Assembly: GCF_002287175.1 (NCBI RefSeq)
Contig: NZ_LMVM01000012.1
Coordinates: forward strand, 248,001 to 312,000
Direction: 5' to 3'
DNA length: 64,000 bases
Source: Methanobacterium bryantii
GTDB lineage: Archaea > Methanobacteriota > Methanobacteria > Methanobacteriales > Methanobacteriaceae
Shown here piece after piece: positions 1-10,408 of this stretch. Positions within the stretch are counted from its first letter, which is position 1, and each line of letters begins with the position of its first letter. The notes below the pieces were generated by a model that did not search any database, had not been told where the DNA came from, and saw only the letters and a list, made by a program, of their open reading frames with translations. Position numbers and translations under genes: made by a program.

Positions 1-606
1 AAGAAGTTTAACTTCTAAAGGAGTTCCTCCTCCCTGGGAATAATTTAAAGAGGTACTGTTTACCCATGCGCTTGATTTTCCAGCGTAAATATCTGCTAGA
101 ATATCTGGCAGTACTCCTACATTGAGTACATAACTTGAAGCATTACCGCTGTATTTAAGCAGGTTATAAAGTCTAAAATTTGCGGTACCGTAAAGATTAG
201 GGTCGCTTAGGTTTGAACTGTGTTTAACTGTTATTGTTTTAGATATTGGCATATATCCTAGTTTGCTTGCGATTATCGTGTAAGTTGTATTGGAATTAAT
301 GAAGTTTAATGAGTATGTACCGTCATTGTGGGTTGTAGTTTGGGCTACCTGTGCGTTGTTTTGGAGAACCGTTATTTTAACGTTTCCAAGGCCTTTGTTG
401 GTAGAATTATCCTTGACTACTCCCGATATTATGGGATCTGGAATCTGGCTGCTGGTATTTTTTACACTTGCTGATGATTGTAAAGAGTGAAAACTAGAAT
501 TACTGTTATTGGTTGTTATATTGGTTGTATCTGCTGCTGAAACTGTACTACAAAGAATCAATGTAAAAATGCAAACTAATATTAATATTATTCTTTTGAT
601 ATTCAT
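1..606 (-). CDS. Secreted DUF11-type adhesin-like protein, N-terminal part (cut by window edge)
   Basis: The reading frame is open from an ATG at 606 to the window edge, giving 202 codons without a stop. It starts with MNIKRIILILVCIF, a signal peptide ending near VSA-AD, with a strong Shine-Dalgarno (GGAGGTGATT) just upstream. After the signal comes a Ser/Asn/Thr-rich stretch and a carboxypeptidase-regulatory-like beta domain (PDPIISGVVKDNS onward). The visible part is nearly identical to the N-terminus of the complete neighbour at 1339-4038, so the rest, outside the window, is probably a DUF11-repeat surface protein too. The two genes are tandem on the minus strand. A secreted or wall-associated role is inferred from the signal peptide and the paralogue. 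Confidence 0.85.
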   Translation of the reverse strand, partial: MNIKRIILILVCIFTLILCSTVSAADTTNITTNNSNSSFHSLQSSASVKNTSSQIPDPIISGVVKDNSTNKGLGNVKITVLQNNAQVAQTTTHNDGTYSLNFINSNTTYTIIASKLGYMPISKTITVKHSSNLSDPNLYGTANFRLYNLLKYSGNASSYVLNVGVLPDILADIYAGKSSAWVNSTSLNYSQGGGTPLEVKLL

Positions 607-1338
607 TTAAGAATCACCTCCTGTTTTTTTAGAAGAAATTCAAATCTTTAAATAGTTATATTGACATTTTGGGACGATTTTTACGAATTCACTACATCTA
701 AAAGAATGTGAAGTATAGTAAAACATTTGTACTAATGGTGAACTGTTTGTGAGTACTATCACACGTTTATTAAAGAATTTGAATAGTTATGTGATTTGAC
801 TAATATTTTCAGTTCCATTTCAATAATTCATACTATAAAGTTTGGTACGTTATGCACAAAACGAAAAGAAGTATATCTACTTTTATTTTGTAATATAATT
901 AGATATTATATTATTAATAAATGAATAATTTTGATAAATCAATTTATATGTTATATCGATCGTTTTAAAAGTAAATTTATGTTCTAAATAAGCTTTTAAA
1001 CTATTTAAATACTATAAATAAATAAAATAGCTCTTAAGATCTAAATTATATTTATTTATGCATTTTAATTGCTTTAAAAGTTATACATAAATTTTGTTTA
1101 TTAAATTAAATTTGAAGTAATTTTATAAAATCAAAATAGACATGTATATAATCATAATACTTTATTAAAACTATTTTAAGCTCCATTAAGTATTATTCAT
1201 ATGTATATTAGTTATAAGTTAATAAGTGAATTGATAATGGGCGTATTTTTACAAAAAAAGGTTAAATTAAGAAATTTTTATATACTGAAATTTAAAAAGA
1301 AAAAAAAGTAAAGATAAATTTACCATCTCACGCGTTAC
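607..1338. other. AT-rich spacer with promoter region of the truncated adhesin
   Basis: No convincing gene is visible in this 730-base stretch. The part next to the adhesin start (about 607-800) is clearly related to the region upstream of the second adhesin (about 4039-4220). Both carry the stretch GTGAAGTATAGTAAAACATT and a later TTATTAAAGA block, so the duplication includes the promoter or leader. The remainder is very AT-rich with no obvious hairpins. Confidence 0.6.
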
Positions 1339-4038
1339 TTACGTTATGACTGCAGTTCCTTTTATAGATGCAACAGTTGTCAATTTGACATTTGAGGTTA
1401 TTGCTTGTTCAACTACATGCAGCACGGCCTTAGAGCCACTTTTTAAATTACCGATAGTCCATACTCCTGTTTTATAATTGTATTTTATGTTCTTGTCTTT
1501 GGATATGTATTTGAATCCTTTAGGCATTTTAAGGGTTACAGTAACGTTTTTAGCGTTCATTGGCCCGTAATTGTATGCTGTTATTGTAAATGTAACTTTC
1601 TGTTTATATTTAGGGTGTGCGTTGTTTACTGATATCTTCACAGCTAAATCAGCTGCAGGTCCAATTTTTACAATTGCAGCTGCATTGTTGTTGCTGGATT
1701 TTTGATCGTAGTTGTTTCCAGTTATAGTGGCAGTGTTAGTTACCTTAGTGTTTGGAGCGGTAGCTTGTGCCACTATGTTTAGTACTGTGGTTGCTCCGTT
1801 TGCTAAGTTTCCGATGGTCCATGTCCCTGTTGATGGGTTGTATGTTCCATTACCGCTGGAGGATATGAATTTTAATCCTGAAGGTAGTTTGTCAGCGACT
1901 TTAACTCCTGTTGCATTATTTGGTCCGTTGTTGTGTGCTGTTATGGTGAATATAACCTTCTGCAGGTACTTAGGATTTGCATTGTTTACAGTTTTACTAA
2001 TTCCTAAATCTGAAGCGAGGTTTACAGTTATTGTTGAGTTATTTTGGTTGTTGGTTGAATTCTGGTCATAATTAGTCCCGTTTATAGATGCAATATTAGT
2101 TATTTTGGTGTTTGAAGTAATTACCTGTGCTATAATTTTTAGTATTGCATCTTTTCCGTTTGCCAGGTTTCCGATTGTCCATATTCCTGTTGTGGAGTTG
2201 TATGTTCCATTTCCACTGGAGGATATGAATTTTAATCCTGAAGGTAGCTTGTCTGTTACTTTTACTCCTGTTGCAGTGTCTGGTCCGTAGTTGTGTGCTG
2301 TTATGGTAAAAATTACATTTTCAAGATATTTTGGGTTTGTATTGTTTACTGTTTTAGTAATTTTTAAATCTGAAGCTGTACCTACAGTTATAGTTGAATT
2401 GGATTGATCATTATCCGGATCTGGATCGTAGTTAGTCCCTGTTATATTGGCTATGTTGGTTATTTGGGTGTTTGATGTGATGACCTGGGCTATGATATTT
2501 AATGTTGCGTCTGCTCCATTTTTTAGTGTTCCGATTGTCCATATTCCTGTTGTAATATTGTAAGTGCCGTTACCATTAGCTGATATAAATTTTAACCCTG
2601 TTGGTAGTTTATCTGTTACTATCACACTTGTTGCATTATCTGGTCCGTTGTTGTGCACTTTTAATGTGTAGGTTATTTTTTGCAGGTATTTTGGATGTGT
2701 ATTGTTCACTGTTTTGGTCACTTCAAGATCGGAGGTGTTTACATGTAATCCTCCTACAGGGACCTGTGCTTCAGCTTCAACGTGGCCAATAATTAGATTA
2801 ACCAGGCCTCCTCCAAGAATGTCAAGAACCTGTAGTCTTAATGCATCACCTGATACTTTGGCGTAAGTACCGTCGGCAGAAGTATTTGTTTTTTGGCCGC
2901 CTAGAGATAGGGTTAGTATTCCTGGAATTTCAATCCCTGCTTTTAATTGGTCCAAAGTAACAGTCGCACCTAAGAGTTTTACCGATGCTACCTGCCAGTT
3001 GAAAGTTGCAGACGCTCCTCCTGGTTTTCCATTAACTGAAGCTGTCGCGCTTGTTTGCAATGCTTTAATTTCCAGTAATTTATCACCTAAAAGTGTTACA
3101 GTTATGTTGGCTACTCCTGCTTTTGAAGTGCTTACTAAGATTCCTGTATTAAAATCAGGTATTACGCTGCTGCTTGAACCTACTGCACCTACATTTAATG
3201 ATAATATGTGGAGTGCTTTTAAAAGTGTTATATCCAGATCAATTGATGCGAGGGTACTTGTTCCACTTGCAGATGGGGGGTTGGCACTTGAGTTTGATTC
3301 AGCACTTAAAAGGCCTATATTGAGTCCTAAGTTATTTAAAATTTTGTTTAAAGTGGAATTAGTTGTTGGAAGCAGTCCTCCAGATTTATAACCTTCATTT
3401 CCTGTTGAGTATACATCCAATAGTCCAGATAATAGACTGGTCGTTAGAAGTTTGATTTCTAAAGAGGATCCACCTCCTGTGGAATAAGTTGTGGAATTGC
3501 TATTTGCCCATGCGCTTGATTTTCCCGCATATATGTCTAATAATATTTTAGGTAATGCACCTATGTTTAACACATAACTTGAAGCATTACCGCTGTATTT
3601 AAGCAGTTTGTAAAGTTTAAAGTCTGCAATACCGTAAAGATTAGGGTCGCTTAGGTTTGAACTGTGTTTAACTGTTATTGTTTTAGATATTGGCATATAT
3701 CCTAGTTTGCTTGCGATTATCGTGTAAGTTGTATTGGAATTAATGAAGTTTAATGAGTATGTACCGTCATTGTGGGTTGTAGTTTGGGCTACCTGTGTGC
3801 TGTTTTGAATAACTTTTATTGTGACGTTTCCAAGGCCTTTGTTGGTAGAATTATCCTTGACTACTCCCGATATTATGGGATCTGGAATCTGGCTGCTGGT
3901 ATTTTTTACACTTGCTGATGATTGTAAAGAGTGAAAACTAGAATTACTGTTATTGGTTGTATCTGCTGCTGAAACTGTACTGCAAAGAGCCAATGTAAAA
4001 ATGCAAACTAATACTAATATTATTCTTTTGATATTCAT
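1339..4038 (-). CDS. Secreted surface protein with carboxypeptidase-regulatory-like domain and four DUF11 repeats
   Basis: This 899-residue protein starts at the ATG at 4038 (MNIKRIILVL), because a GGAGGTGATT ribosome binding site lies directly upstream; the in-frame start 12 codons earlier lies upstream of that site. It has a signal peptide (about 1-25), a carboxypeptidase-regulatory-like beta domain (about 50-125), a Gly/Ser/Leu-rich middle, then four DUF11 repeats of about 120 residues starting near residues 438, 556, 676 and 796. Each repeat has the core pattern VTDKLP-GLKFIS, then NGTY, then GIWTIG. DUF11 repeats are typical of archaeal adhesin-like surface proteins. No membrane anchor is seen at the C-terminus. 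It is a tandem paralogue of the partial gene at 1-606. An attachment or envelope role is inferred. Confidence 0.9.
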   Translation of the reverse strand: MNIKRIILVLVCIFTLALCSTVSAADTTNNSNSSFHSLQSSASVKNTSSQIPDPIISGVVKDNSTNKGLGNVTIKVIQNSTQVAQTTTHNDGTYSLNFINSNTTYTIIASKLGYMPISKTITVKHSSNLSDPNLYGIADFKLYKLLKYSGNASSYVLNIGALPKILLDIYAGKSSAWANSNSTTYSTGGGSSLEIKLLTTSLLSGLLDVYSTGNEGYKSGGLLPTTNSTLNKILNNLGLNIGLLSAESNSSANPPSASGTSTLASIDLDITLLKALHILSLNVGAVGSSSSVIPDFNTGILVSTSKAGVANITVTLLGDKLLEIKALQTSATASVNGKPGGASATFNWQVASVKLLGATVTLDQLKAGIEIPGILTLSLGGQKTNTSADGTYAKVSGDALRLQVLDILGGGLVNLIIGHVEAEAQVPVGGLHVNTSDLEVTKTVNNTHPKYLQKITYTLKVHNNGPDNATSVIVTDKLPTGLKFISANGNGTYNITTGIWTIGTLKNGADATLNIIAQVITSNTQITNIANITGTNYDPDPDNDQSNSTITVGTASDLKITKTVNNTNPKYLENVIFTITAHNYGPDTATGVKVTDKLPSGLKFISSSGNGTYNSTTGIWTIGNLANGKDAILKIIAQVITSNTKITNIASINGTNYDQNSTNNQNNSTITVNLASDLGISKTVNNANPKYLQKVIFTITAHNNGPNNATGVKVADKLPSGLKFISSSGNGTYNPSTGTWTIGNLANGATTVLNIVAQATAPNTKVTNTATITGNNYDQKSSNNNAAAIVKIGPAADLAVKISVNNAHPKYKQKVTFTITAYNYGPMNAKNVTVTLKMPKGFKYISKDKNIKYNYKTGVWTIGNLKSGSKAVLHVVEQAITSNVKLTTVASIKGTAVIT

Positions 4039-4532
4039 TTGAAAATCACCTCCTGTTTTTGTAAAAAAATTCAAATCTTTAATGTAGGCTTGGCAATTTT
4101 GTCGAGATAGAAATGTGAAGTATAGTAAAACATTTGTACTAATTGTAAACTGTTTGTGAGCATTATCACATGTTTATTAAAGAGTTTGAATGGTTTAGTG
4201 ATTTGACTTCTTTTCAGTTTCAATAGTCCATACTATAAAATTTAATACCTTATTCACAAAACAAAAACAAGCATATATGCACATATTTTGGGTATTATAT
4301 AATATTAGATTATTAATTAAAGATAAATATTAAAAAATTAATTTATATTATCTGTTAGCTATTTCAAAACTTTAAATGGGGATTAAAACTAGTTTTAGTT
4401 GAGAGGAAGTGGTAAATTTGTAAAATAAGTTATAAATAACTAATTTTTACACTTGAAATTGACCTCTGGAATAGGTGGGAGAACCCTATTATTTTTTTAT
4501 AGTTTAAAACATAAAATAATAAGGGAATAATC
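4039..4532. other. Intergenic region with duplicated adhesin upstream sequence
   Basis: The left half repeats, with substitutions, the sequence upstream of the adhesin at 1-606, including GTGAAGTATAGTAAAACATT near 4114. The right half leads into the FAD oxidoreductase and has a short imperfect inverted repeat around 4471-4491 (AATAGG and CCCTATT). No gene is visible. Confidence 0.6.
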
Positions 4533-5921
4533 ATGGAATATGATGTTGTGATAATTGGTGCCGGACCTGCAGGGCTGTTTGCAGCAGCTAAGTTAGCTGA
4601 TCATCTTAAAGTTGTTTTAGTAGATAAAGGAAGAGGAATGGAAGGAAGAACATGTGCTGCCCTTAAAAACAGCACCTGTAGAAAGTGCAAACCATGTAAT
4701 ATAACTGGAGGACTTGGCGGAGCCGGAGGGCTTTCTGACGGCAAGCTCAATTTAAGGCCTGATATAGGGGGTAACCTTGAAGAGTTTGTAAGCAAGGAAG
4801 AAGCGTGGAATATTATATATGAGATAGATGACTTTTTCTTAAGACATGGTGCCCCGGATGAACTGTATTCTCCATCTAAAGAGGATATATCTGAAATTTT
4901 AAAGAAATCTGCAGCAGCTGGAATTAAATTTATCCCAATAGTCCAGAGGCACATTGGATCAGATAAGACACCTGCTGTCATAAACTCCATAAGGAAAGAA
5001 CTTGAAAGTAAGGGTGTTGTTTTTTTACTTGAAACTGAAGTTTTGGACATTCTTGCTGATAATGAAATAAAAGGAGTAATTGTGCGGGATAAATCTGGAA
5101 ATGAATTTGAAATAAAATGTGACTATGTACTGGCGGCACCTGGAAGAGTAGGTGCATACTGGCTCTCAGATCAGCTTAAAAAGCTTAAAATTCCTATAAA
5201 ATACAACCCTGTTGATATTGGAGTTAGAGTTGAGGTTCCACAAATTGTAATGGAATCTATAACTGAAATAGAATGGGATCCCAAATTTCACATAACAACA
5301 AAAACATATGACGACTTTGTAAGAACTTTTTGTGTTTGCCCTAAAGGGTTCGTTGTTGAAGAAGTATATGATAGTTTTGTTGGTGTAAATGGGCATTCTA
5401 TGCGTGAAAAATTATCTGAAAATACTAACTTTGCGTTTTTAGTTAGGGTAGAATTAACTGAACCTGTTGAAAATACCTCAGCATATGCATTTTCAGTTGC
5501 AAGTATTGCTAACATACTTGGGGGTGGAAAACCTATCATTCAAAGACTGGGAGATCTTAAAAGAGGCAGGAGATCAACATGGAAACGGATTGAAAAAAGC
5601 CATGTTATTCCAACATTTAACAATGTGGTGCCGGGCGATATTGCTATGGCCCTACCAAATAGGCTGGTTGTAAATATTATAGAAGGTCTTGATGCATTGA
5701 ATGAAGTTATTCCTGGAGTAGCATCTGATTCAACACTTCTTTATGCTCCTGAAATTAAACTGTATGCCATGAGAACGGAAGTAGATCGAGGGCTGAAAAC
5801 TGGTATTGAAGGACTTTATGTGGCAGGAGATGGGGCAGGAGTTTCAAGAGGGATTGTTGGAGCTGCTGCAACTGGTATTATAGCTTCAAATGATATTTTA
5901 AGGGAAATTAACCCCATGTAA
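4533..5921 (+). CDS. NAD(P)/FAD-dependent oxidoreductase (FAD-dependent dehydrogenase-like)
   Basis: This 462-residue flavoprotein begins with a dinucleotide-binding Rossmann motif, VVIIGAGPAG at residues 5-14, followed by an acidic strand end (VLVDKGRG). A Cys-rich segment follows (C41, C49, C52, C55, as CRKCKPC), and then a Gly-rich GGLGGAGGLSDGKL loop. The C-terminal GLYVAGDGAGVSRGIVGAA is the second FAD-contacting motif. This layout fits the uncharacterised FAD-dependent dehydrogenase family found in many anaerobes; the substrate is unknown. The start follows an AAGGGAATAATC leader. The gene stands alone between an adhesin and a small membrane protein, so context does not define its pathway. 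Confidence 0.85.
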   Translation: MEYDVVIIGAGPAGLFAAAKLADHLKVVLVDKGRGMEGRTCAALKNSTCRKCKPCNITGGLGGAGGLSDGKLNLRPDIGGNLEEFVSKEEAWNIIYEIDDFFLRHGAPDELYSPSKEDISEILKKSAAAGIKFIPIVQRHIGSDKTPAVINSIRKELESKGVVFLLETEVLDILADNEIKGVIVRDKSGNEFEIKCDYVLAAPGRVGAYWLSDQLKKLKIPIKYNPVDIGVRVEVPQIVMESITEIEWDPKFHITTKTYDDFVRTFCVCPKGFVVEEVYDSFVGVNGHSMREKLSENTNFAFLVRVELTEPVENTSAYAFSVASIANILGGGKPIIQRLGDLKRGRRSTWKRIEKSHVIPTFNNVVPGDIAMALPNRLVVNIIEGLDALNEVIPGVASDSTLLYAPEIKLYAMRTEVDRGLKTGIEGLYVAGDGAGVSRGIVGAAATGIIASNDILREINPM

Positions 5922-6119
5922 TTCTATAAATGAATATAAAATAATAAATATTTTGATAAAAGAGTTTTAATATTTAATTAAATATTATAATGCCTATTTT
6001 TATATGGTTAACCTTATTTTGAGCTATTTTTGGATAAAAGGCATAAATTTATATCATATGTTATTAAGAGTATATGTATTAGATTTAGGGACTCTGAAAT
6101 AACTATTAGGAGGATTAAA

Positions 6120-6596
6120 ATGAGAAATCTGTTTGCGGGGATACTGGCCATAATTCTTGGCCTTATAGTTATTGCGTTTCCGTTTTTAACAGCGGTAACG
6201 GTCAGCATATTTGCGGGTGTTGTGGTACTTTTAATAGCAATATGGCTGCTTATACTGGGAATATCTGAGCTAGAAATAAGCAGGACAACAGGTATATTGA
6301 ATTTGGTACTGGGTATTATAGCCCTGATAATAGCAATTGGTTTGATTATAAACCCTGCCTTACTCAGCTTTATAGCAGGATTGACACTGTCTATAGCAGG
6401 TATATTCCTGATAATAGCAGGTTTAATATCACTGGTAGATGGAATGCACCGAAAAATGGCATGGGCTGGAGTTTTAGGTATAGTCCTTGGTATTATCTAC
6501 CTTATACTGGGCTTATTTGCATTTAATCCAGTTAACTTGGGATTCTTGATAGGTATCTGGCTGGTTATAACTGGTATATTCAAATTAGTGGAATGA
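6120..6596 (+). CDS. DUF308 (HdeD-like) small multi-spanning membrane protein
   Basis: This 158-residue, strongly hydrophobic protein has about six short membrane segments rich in Ile, Leu and Gly, with repeated LGIIALIIAIG-type stretches and a short basic loop (DGMHRKMAW) in the second half. This is the layout of the DUF308/HdeD family, found from bacteria to archaea and linked in E. coli to acid stress; no function is proven for archaeal members. The start is the ATG at 6120, preceded by AGGAGGATTAAA; an upstream in-frame start at 6030 lacks a ribosome binding site and adds a polar, unrelated extension. Confidence 0.8.
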   Translation: MRNLFAGILAIILGLIVIAFPFLTAVTVSIFAGVVVLLIAIWLLILGISELEISRTTGILNLVLGIIALIIAIGLIINPALLSFIAGLTLSIAGIFLIIAGLISLVDGMHRKMAWAGVLGIVLGIIYLILGLFAFNPVNLGFLIGIWLVITGIFKLVE

Positions 6597-6724
6597 ATTT
6601 AGAGAGTGGTAATTAATTACCACATATTTTGTTTTAAAACATTTATTCCGTTAAAAACTTCTAAATTAGCCAGTAATCTGTTTAAAAGTATTAAAAAGTT
6701 TAAAATAATTTTGAGAAATAGTAG

Positions 6725-7156
6725 CTATTTTTTACGGACAATTACTGCAGTTCCATAGGCTAAAATTTCTTGCATTACATTTGAAACTTCATTGGAATCA
6801 TATCGAACGCTTATTATAGCATTGGCGCCCATTTGCTGCGCATGATCTATCATCCTGTACACTGCTTCGTCCCTTGACTCTTCCATCATCTTGACATATT
6901 CCTTTATTTCTCCACCAAACATGGAACGTATTCCTGCACCTACCTGCCCGCCTACACCTCTACTGCGGACAGTCAGCCCGTAACAAAAGCCTTTAGTTTC
7001 AACAACATCATATCCTGGGACATGGTTCGAGCTTACCACTATAAAACTCTGCTGTAACCCTCCCTCGTCATTGTTTATAGGCATTTCGCCCTCTTGGGAA
7101 GTATTTACTTTCCTTTTTTCTTCAAGTTTCCTTTGTATTTCCTCATTTGAGACCAT
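6725..7156 (-). CDS. YbjQ/UPF0145 family protein
   Basis: This protein of about 143 residues carries a C-terminal YbjQ (UPF0145) domain: IVVSSNHVPGYDVVETKGFCYG, then VRSRGVGGQVGAGIRSMFGGEIKEYVKMM, then MGANAIISVRYDSNEV. The family forms pentamers and has been called a heavy-metal-binding domain, but its role is not established. The N-terminal 35 residues are polar, with a short helix (EIQRKLEEKRK), and may be disordered. The ATG at 7156 was preferred; a TTG three codons upstream is possible, and neither has a clear Shine-Dalgarno sequence. Confidence 0.8.
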   Translation of the reverse strand: MVSNEEIQRKLEEKRKVNTSQEGEMPINNDEGGLQQSFIVVSSNHVPGYDVVETKGFCYGLTVRSRGVGGQVGAGIRSMFGGEIKEYVKMMEESRDEAVYRMIDHAQQMGANAIISVRYDSNEVSNVMQEILAYGTAVIVRKK

Positions 7157-7275
7157 GGGAACCAACTCATTTACTAAACTACAGTTATATTTGTCCGGTT
7201 AGATTTAAATCTTTATATTCTTAGGTAAAAAATTAGTTAATGATTGAATTTTATTAATATCCTTTTAAATGCAAT

Positions 7276-8463
7276 TTACCGGCAAATAATGCTTATGATA
7301 TCTCCACTTTTAAGTTCGTAGTCGCTGCTCACCCTCATACAGCTCCTCGCGTCCATAGCATGCATGAAGCTCTCACCAATATCTGTATGGATTACGTAAG
7401 CTAAATCCCTTGGTTTTGACCCTGTTCTAATTAGAATAGCGTCTGGAAGCACGTTACCTTTGCCGTCGCACATCTTATGTTCATCTTCAACAGGAAAAAC
7501 AACGATCATCTTTAAAAGGTCAAAAATTACCGTGTTTAACGCTTCCTGTACTCCAGTACTTCCGTATTTATTGAGTACATGTTCCTTAATATAATTCAAG
7601 GCTTTTTTCTGGGCATCGCTTAATTTTTCAGGATCTACTATTTCAAAGTCTGAGTCTCCAGAAGTATAATTTATTAAACCTGCTTCTGCGGCTTTTACCA
7701 GAGCTAATTCTGATTCGGCAGATGCTGGAATTACATTTTCGTATTTTTCCTGCAGGCGTTTTACGTTCTCCTCTGCAGTTGGAAGGTCTGCCTTGTTGGC
7801 GACTATGAGCATTGGTTTAGCTATACGCAGCAGAACAGCTAAAAATTCCTGCATGTCTTCATCTTCCCATGCATGATACTCTGTAGGAATAGACCTTTTT
7901 GCTTCAAGGATATCCTCTAATGATATTCCAATCCCGCTGAGCTGGTCATGTATAATTCTAGCAAAATCAACCTTCTCTGCCTGGGCCTTTCTTATTAACC
8001 TGCTCCAGTTTTTCTTCAATATCCCAAAGAGCCACATGGTTATTTCATGCTCTAAGAAGTCCACGTCTTCAAGCGGATCATGAGAACCTGCGTCTACAGG
8101 TCGTCCTTCTTCATCAGTTGATCCTGAAGCGTCTATTATATGTATAAATGCTCCAGATTGCCTTAAATCATCTAAAAACTTATTTCCAAGTCCACGTCCT
8201 TCGTGAGCTCCTGGAACTAACCCTGCAACATCTATGAGTTCTACAGGTATCATCCGGGTCCCGTCAACACATTTTGAGTTTTGGGGATTGCATGTAATCT
8301 TTAGTTCTGTACATGGGCATTTTGTTGTGACATAGGCAACTGCTTTATTTGCATCTATGGTGGTGAATGGATAACTTGCAACTTCAACCTGACTTAAAGT
8401 TGCTGAATTAAAAAATGAAGATTTTCCAACGTTTGGCTTTCCTGTTACTCCGATCTGTAGCAT
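7276..8463 (-). CDS. ychF: Redox-regulated ATPase / GTP-binding protein YchF family
   Basis: This 395-residue OBG-family P-loop protein has a Walker A/G1 motif [14 protein letters not shown] at the N-terminus, G3 [17 protein letters not shown], and NKAD as the G4 motif in the middle. A C-terminal TGS-like domain (about 320-395) ends in DIISIICR. Archaeal and eukaryotic members (Ola1/DRG-like branch) bind ribosomes and may hydrolyse ATP rather than GTP. The start chosen is the ATG at 8463 (MLQIGVTG), because GTGATAAAA just upstream acts as its ribosome binding site; the longer frame starts at the GTG inside that site. It is a single gene on the minus strand. Confidence 0.9.
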   Translation of the reverse strand: MLQIGVTGKPNVGKSSFFNSATLSQVEVASYPFTTIDANKAVAYVTTKCPCTELKITCNPQNSKCVDGTRMIPVELIDVAGLVPGAHEGRGLGNKFLDDLRQSGAFIHIIDASGSTDEEGRPVDAGSHDPLEDVDFLEHEITMWLFGILKKNWSRLIRKAQAEKVDFARIIHDQLSGIGISLEDILEAKRSIPTEYHAWEDEDMQEFLAVLLRIAKPMLIVANKADLPTAEENVKRLQEKYENVIPASAESELALVKAAEAGLINYTSGDSDFEIVDPEKLSDAQKKALNYIKEHVLNKYGSTGVQEALNTVIFDLLKMIVVFPVEDEHKMCDGKGNVLPDAILIRTGSKPRDLAYVIHTDIGESFMHAMDARSCMRVSSDYELKSGDIISIICR

Positions 8464-8614
8464 TTTTATCACGTTCTATTTATTCTTTTTATCAGTTTAA
8501 TATTGAGGTGAGGTAGCAGATAACATTTGTGGAAATTAATTTAATTAATTTAAACATGTCTAATGGAAAAAAGTAGTGTATAACACTGATAACTGGATAA
8601 TTAATTAAAAAAAT

Positions 8615-10408
8615 TTAGGTAAGGATGTATTTTTTCCCGTAACGTGTTTCATATGTGTAATATAATTTATAAGCCCATTTGTACTTCCATTTGTAAGTCC
8701 AGTAGTAGTGCCATCTTCCATATCGGTTATACCCGTGTTTGTACCATTTTTTATACCACTTTTTATACCATTTTTTATGTGAAACCTTTGCTTTGTAGCT
8801 GTATTTTACTGTCCGATAAATTTTGTAATTATCTGTGTAAACATATGACAACGTACCTGACATGTCAATGGCCATGAATTTGATGGTTTGGCTGGTTTTA
8901 AGGACAATGGGGCCTGTATAAACCAGACTGTTTCTTGTAGGGTTACTTCCATTCAGCGTATAATAAATGGTTGCAGGTTCACTTGCTTTTAAGCTTATGC
9001 TTAATGGGCTGTAGTAAGAACCTCCTTTTAGATTAACACTTACTGCAGGAGCTGTTGAATCTGTTATTATGTTTGTTAAAGCCTTAAGTGCGTTAATTCT
9101 ACCGCCAGTTAAGGTTTTCCCTGCTAAAGAACTTATATAATCTACGTTATTTAAAATGGTGTATTTTATTTGAAGGGCAGTTAGATCTGGCCTTATTGAC
9201 TTAATGAGTCCTGCAAGCCCTGTTACATAGGGTACAGCCATCGAAGTTCCTTGCATATATCCGTACTGTGATCCTGGCAATGTGCTGCATATGTGTGTTC
9301 CAGGAGCAGCTACATCAACTGAATTCAATCCATAATCTGAAAAAGATGCAAGAGTATCGTTTGCATCGGTTGCTGCAACTGAAATTATGTTTTTACTTGT
9401 AAAGCATGCAGGGTAGACTGGTGAAATATCATCATTTGCGCCACTGCCCCTATTTCCTGCAGCACAGACTACCAGAGCAGAAGAAGCATCAATTACATCT
9501 TTAAGGGCTTGGGAATATTCACTTCCTCCCCATGAACAGCTTATTATGCTTGCTCCCATCTTGGTTGCATAACGTATTGCAGATACAGCATCGTCTACGT
9601 ACCCGTTCCCTTCATTATCAAGGAATTTTAGGGACATGATGGTGGTGCTCCACATAACTCCTGTAACTCCTTTGGAGTTGTTACCAACGGCTGCAATAAT
9701 CCCTGCTACATGGGTACCATGCCCGTCATCATCGGAGATATTGCTATTGTTGCTGATGAAATTCCATCCATAAACATCATCTATATATCCATTGTGGTCG
9801 TCATCAATGTTATTTCCGGGTATTTCGCCTTTATTTATCCATATATTGGCTTTAAGATCAGGATGATTTAGATCAATTCCTGAATCAATTACTGCAATTA
9901 TAACTTTATGTGATCCAGTTGTGATATTCCATGCCTCTGAGGCATTGACCTGAGAAAGTCCCCATTGATAATCATAGTAAGTATCATCCGGAATAGAATT
10001 TTCTGCATAGGCATAATTAGGTTCGGCATAAATTACGTTAGAATTTTTTTTATACTTTGCTATTGCATCATTTAGAGACATATTTACAGGTATTCTAACC
10101 AATTGTAATCCTTTCACTTCGCTGTATTCTTTTATTACAGTAGCCCCAATTTGGTGGTTAACCATTTGGGAAATTTTTTTATAACTGGTTTTACTGCTGT
10201 ACTTAAATTTAACAAAAAGCTCATTTTTTTTGTAATTTGTAGAATTAGTATTTTTTGAGGTGTAATTATTTGTTATATTTGAAGAAATGGATGTTGAAGA
10301 TATGTTAGTACTACCGTTTATGCCCGAAACATTTGAGGCGCTAGCTACGCTACAAAAAGTAAATAATGAAATTAATATAACTATCAGCAGTATTATATGC
10401 TTTTTCAA
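8615..10408 (-). CDS. Secreted subtilisin-like serine protease (S8) with C-terminal aromatic/basic tail
   Basis: This 597-residue exported protease begins at a TTG at 10408 with AAGGGGAAACC upstream. The signal peptide is residues 1-24, an I9-like propeptide spans about 62-135 (NELFVKFKYS to YAEPNYAYAE), and the catalytic domain spans about 150-435. The triad is Asp175 (DSGID), His230 (DGHGTHVAG) and Ser389 (GTSMAVPYVTG), with Asn319 as the oxyanion residue. A chitobiase/FN3-like domain follows (about 455-530, EPATIYYTLNGSNPTR). The last 60 residues are an unusual Lys/Trp/Tyr-rich tail with repeated KKWY units. The same beta domain occurs in the secreted protein at 11791-13005. Surface protein processing or wall turnover is inferred. 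Confidence 0.9.
   Translation of the reverse strand: MKKHIILLIVILISLFTFCSVASASNVSGINGSTNISSTSISSNITNNYTSKNTNSTNYKKNELFVKFKYSSKTSYKKISQMVNHQIGATVIKEYSEVKGLQLVRIPVNMSLNDAIAKYKKNSNVIYAEPNYAYAENSIPDDTYYDYQWGLSQVNASEAWNITTGSHKVIIAVIDSGIDLNHPDLKANIWINKGEIPGNNIDDDHNGYIDDVYGWNFISNNSNISDDDGHGTHVAGIIAAVGNNSKGVTGVMWSTTIMSLKFLDNEGNGYVDDAVSAIRYATKMGASIISCSWGGSEYSQALKDVIDASSALVVCAAGNRGSGANDDISPVYPACFTSKNIISVAATDANDTLASFSDYGLNSVDVAAPGTHICSTLPGSQYGYMQGTSMAVPYVTGLAGLIKSIRPDLTALQIKYTILNNVDYISSLAGKTLTGGRINALKALTNIITDSTAPAVSVNLKGGSYYSPLSISLKASEPATIYYTLNGSNPTRNSLVYTGPIVLKTSQTIKFMAIDMSGTLSYVYTDNYKIYRTVKYSYKAKVSHKKWYKKWYKKWYKHGYNRYGRWHYYWTYKWKYKWAYKLYYTYETRYGKKYILT

Noticed and set aside
290..490. 66-codon plus-strand frame over the truncated adhesin
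   Set aside because: Antisense shadow of the real minus-strand adhesin frame, which has a signal peptide, Shine-Dalgarno and a paralogue.
4601..5050. 149-codon minus-strand frame over the FAD oxidoreductase
   Set aside because: Mirror frame of a gene with clear dinucleotide-binding motifs; no domain of its own.
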